Shown here piece after piece: positions 14,742-15,289 of a DNA stretch of 15,289 nt (positions within the stretch are counted from its first letter, which is position 1; the number at the start of each line of letters is the position of its first letter). Both the position numbers and the translations under genes were made by a program. The notes under the pieces are model-generated. The model saw only the letters and a list, made by a program, of their open reading frames with translations. It made no database searches and was not told the DNA's origin. The DNA comes from Bacteroidales bacterium (GTDB lineage Bacteria; Bacteroidota; Bacteroidia; Bacteroidales; JAADGE01), in assembly GCA_026987795.1 (NCBI GenBank), contig JALSMF010000262.1, positions 1 through 15,289 on the forward strand. Direction: 5' to 3'.

Positions 14742-15101
14742 TTAAAATTTAAGTCCTTCTTTTCTTGCTGCATCTGCTAAAGCCTTAACTCTTCCGTGAT
14801 ATAAATAACCGCCTCTGTCGAAAACTATCTTCGTAACGTTTTTTTCTTTTGCTTTTTCTGCAATTTTTTTTCCGACAATTGCCGCTATTTCAGATTTTTT
14901 TGCTTTTTCGTTTACAGTTAAATCTTTATCTGCCGAGGAAGCAGCTGCAATGGTTTTAGCACTTACATCGTCAATTAACTGAGCATATATGTGTTTATTA
15001 CTTCTGAACACAGACATTCTCGGAACTTCTGCTGTTCCTTTTATTCTTTTTCTGATACGTTTTCTTATACGTAATCTTCTTTCTCTTTTTGATAAAGCCA
15101 T
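14742..15101 (-). CDS. rplR: Large ribosomal subunit protein uL18
   Basis: A 119-residue uL18, which binds 5S rRNA in the central protuberance. It has the basic N-terminus (RERRLRIRKRIRKRIKG), PRMSVFRSNKHIYAQLIDD, and the C-terminal VFDRGGYLYHGRVKALADAA ending REGLKF. Normal length. It lies 23 bp after the rplF stop and 5 bp before rpsE. Confidence 0.97.
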   Translation of the reverse strand: MALSKRERRLRIRKRIRKRIKGTAEVPRMSVFRSNKHIYAQLIDDVSAKTIAAASSADKDLTVNEKAKKSEIAAIVGKKIAEKAKEKNVTKIVFDRGGYLYHGRVKALADAARKEGLKF

Positions 15102-15124
15102 TTTAATTCTTTTTATAGTAATTA

Positions 15125-15289
15125 TTATTCTGCTGCTGCTTTTCCGACTTTCTTTCTTACATATTCGTCAACGTAACGTATTCCTTTTCCTTTATAGGGT
15201 TCGGGTTTTCTGAAAGAACGTATTTTTGCAGCAACTTCACCTAACAATTGCTTATCAAAACTTTTTAAGGTTATGAATGCGTTTTGTCT
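15125..15289 (-). CDS. rplF: Large ribosomal subunit protein uL6, C-terminal end (gene runs off the window)
   Basis: The last 54 codons of uL6 read on the minus strand from the window edge: FITLKSFDKQLLGEVAAKIR, then RKPEPYKGKGIRYVDEYVRK and the end KKVGKAAAE with a stop at 15125-15127. The KPEPYKGKGIRY motif is diagnostic of uL6. The 5' part lies beyond the window. Its position directly upstream of rplR is the standard spc-operon order. Confidence 0.96.
   Translation of the reverse strand, partial: RQNAFITLKSFDKQLLGEVAAKIRSFRKPEPYKGKGIRYVDEYVRKKVGKAAAE

Overview
The window looks like a piece of a Bacteroidota chromosome. It is AT-rich. Two proteins end in type IX secretion (T9SS) type A sorting domains. 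Three sites match the Bacteroidota -7 box TAnnTTTG, and start codons are preceded by A/T-rich sequence rather than Shine-Dalgarno motifs. The ribosomal proteins are Bacteroidota-like: zinc-free bL36 and uS4, and bL17 with a long charged tail. The order or genus cannot be fixed from sequence alone; a free-living or sediment Bacteroidales-like lineage is a guess.

Left part (1-8738), accessory and lineage-specific genes. (a) The 3' part of a large T9SS-exported surface or secreted protein (+), closed by a strong intrinsic terminator. (b) A minus-strand pair: a SiaC-family (DUF1987) phosphoprotein, then a six-TM, double-PAS, SpoIIE/PP2C phosphatase. These look like two thirds of a SiaABC-type partner-switch module; no SiaB-type kinase is visible. 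(c) Divergent from it on the plus strand, a DUF4388/PATAN-like protein with a roadblock-like C-terminus, followed by a small stand-alone roadblock-like protein and a 13-bp hairpin. (d) A membrane-anchored family 2 glycosyltransferase (+), whose stop codon overlaps that of (e) a convergent T9SS-sorted protein with two tandem DUF5018-like beta domains (-).

Right part (8817-15289, minus strand): the downstream half of the S10/spc/alpha ribosomal protein cluster, in the order rplF (partial)-rplR-rpsE-rpmD-rplO-secY-infA-rpmJ-rpsM-rpsK-rpsD-rpoA-rplQ, ending in an intrinsic terminator. Gaps are 4-31 bp, with a 1-bp stop/start overlap between rplO and secY. rpmJ (38 codons) is present between infA and rpsM. 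The map gene that often sits between secY and infA is absent. uS13 has an unusually short C-terminal tail.

The best candidate for an under-described system is the divergent signalling locus at about 1.9-6.1 kb: a sensor phosphatase and its likely phosphoprotein target, back to back with a PATAN/roadblock pair, around a compact intergenic region. That region holds a near-consensus Bacteroidota promoter, a 10-bp direct repeat and a simple-sequence tract abutting the other promoter. No functional link between the two halves is shown by sequence; that is inference from arrangement.
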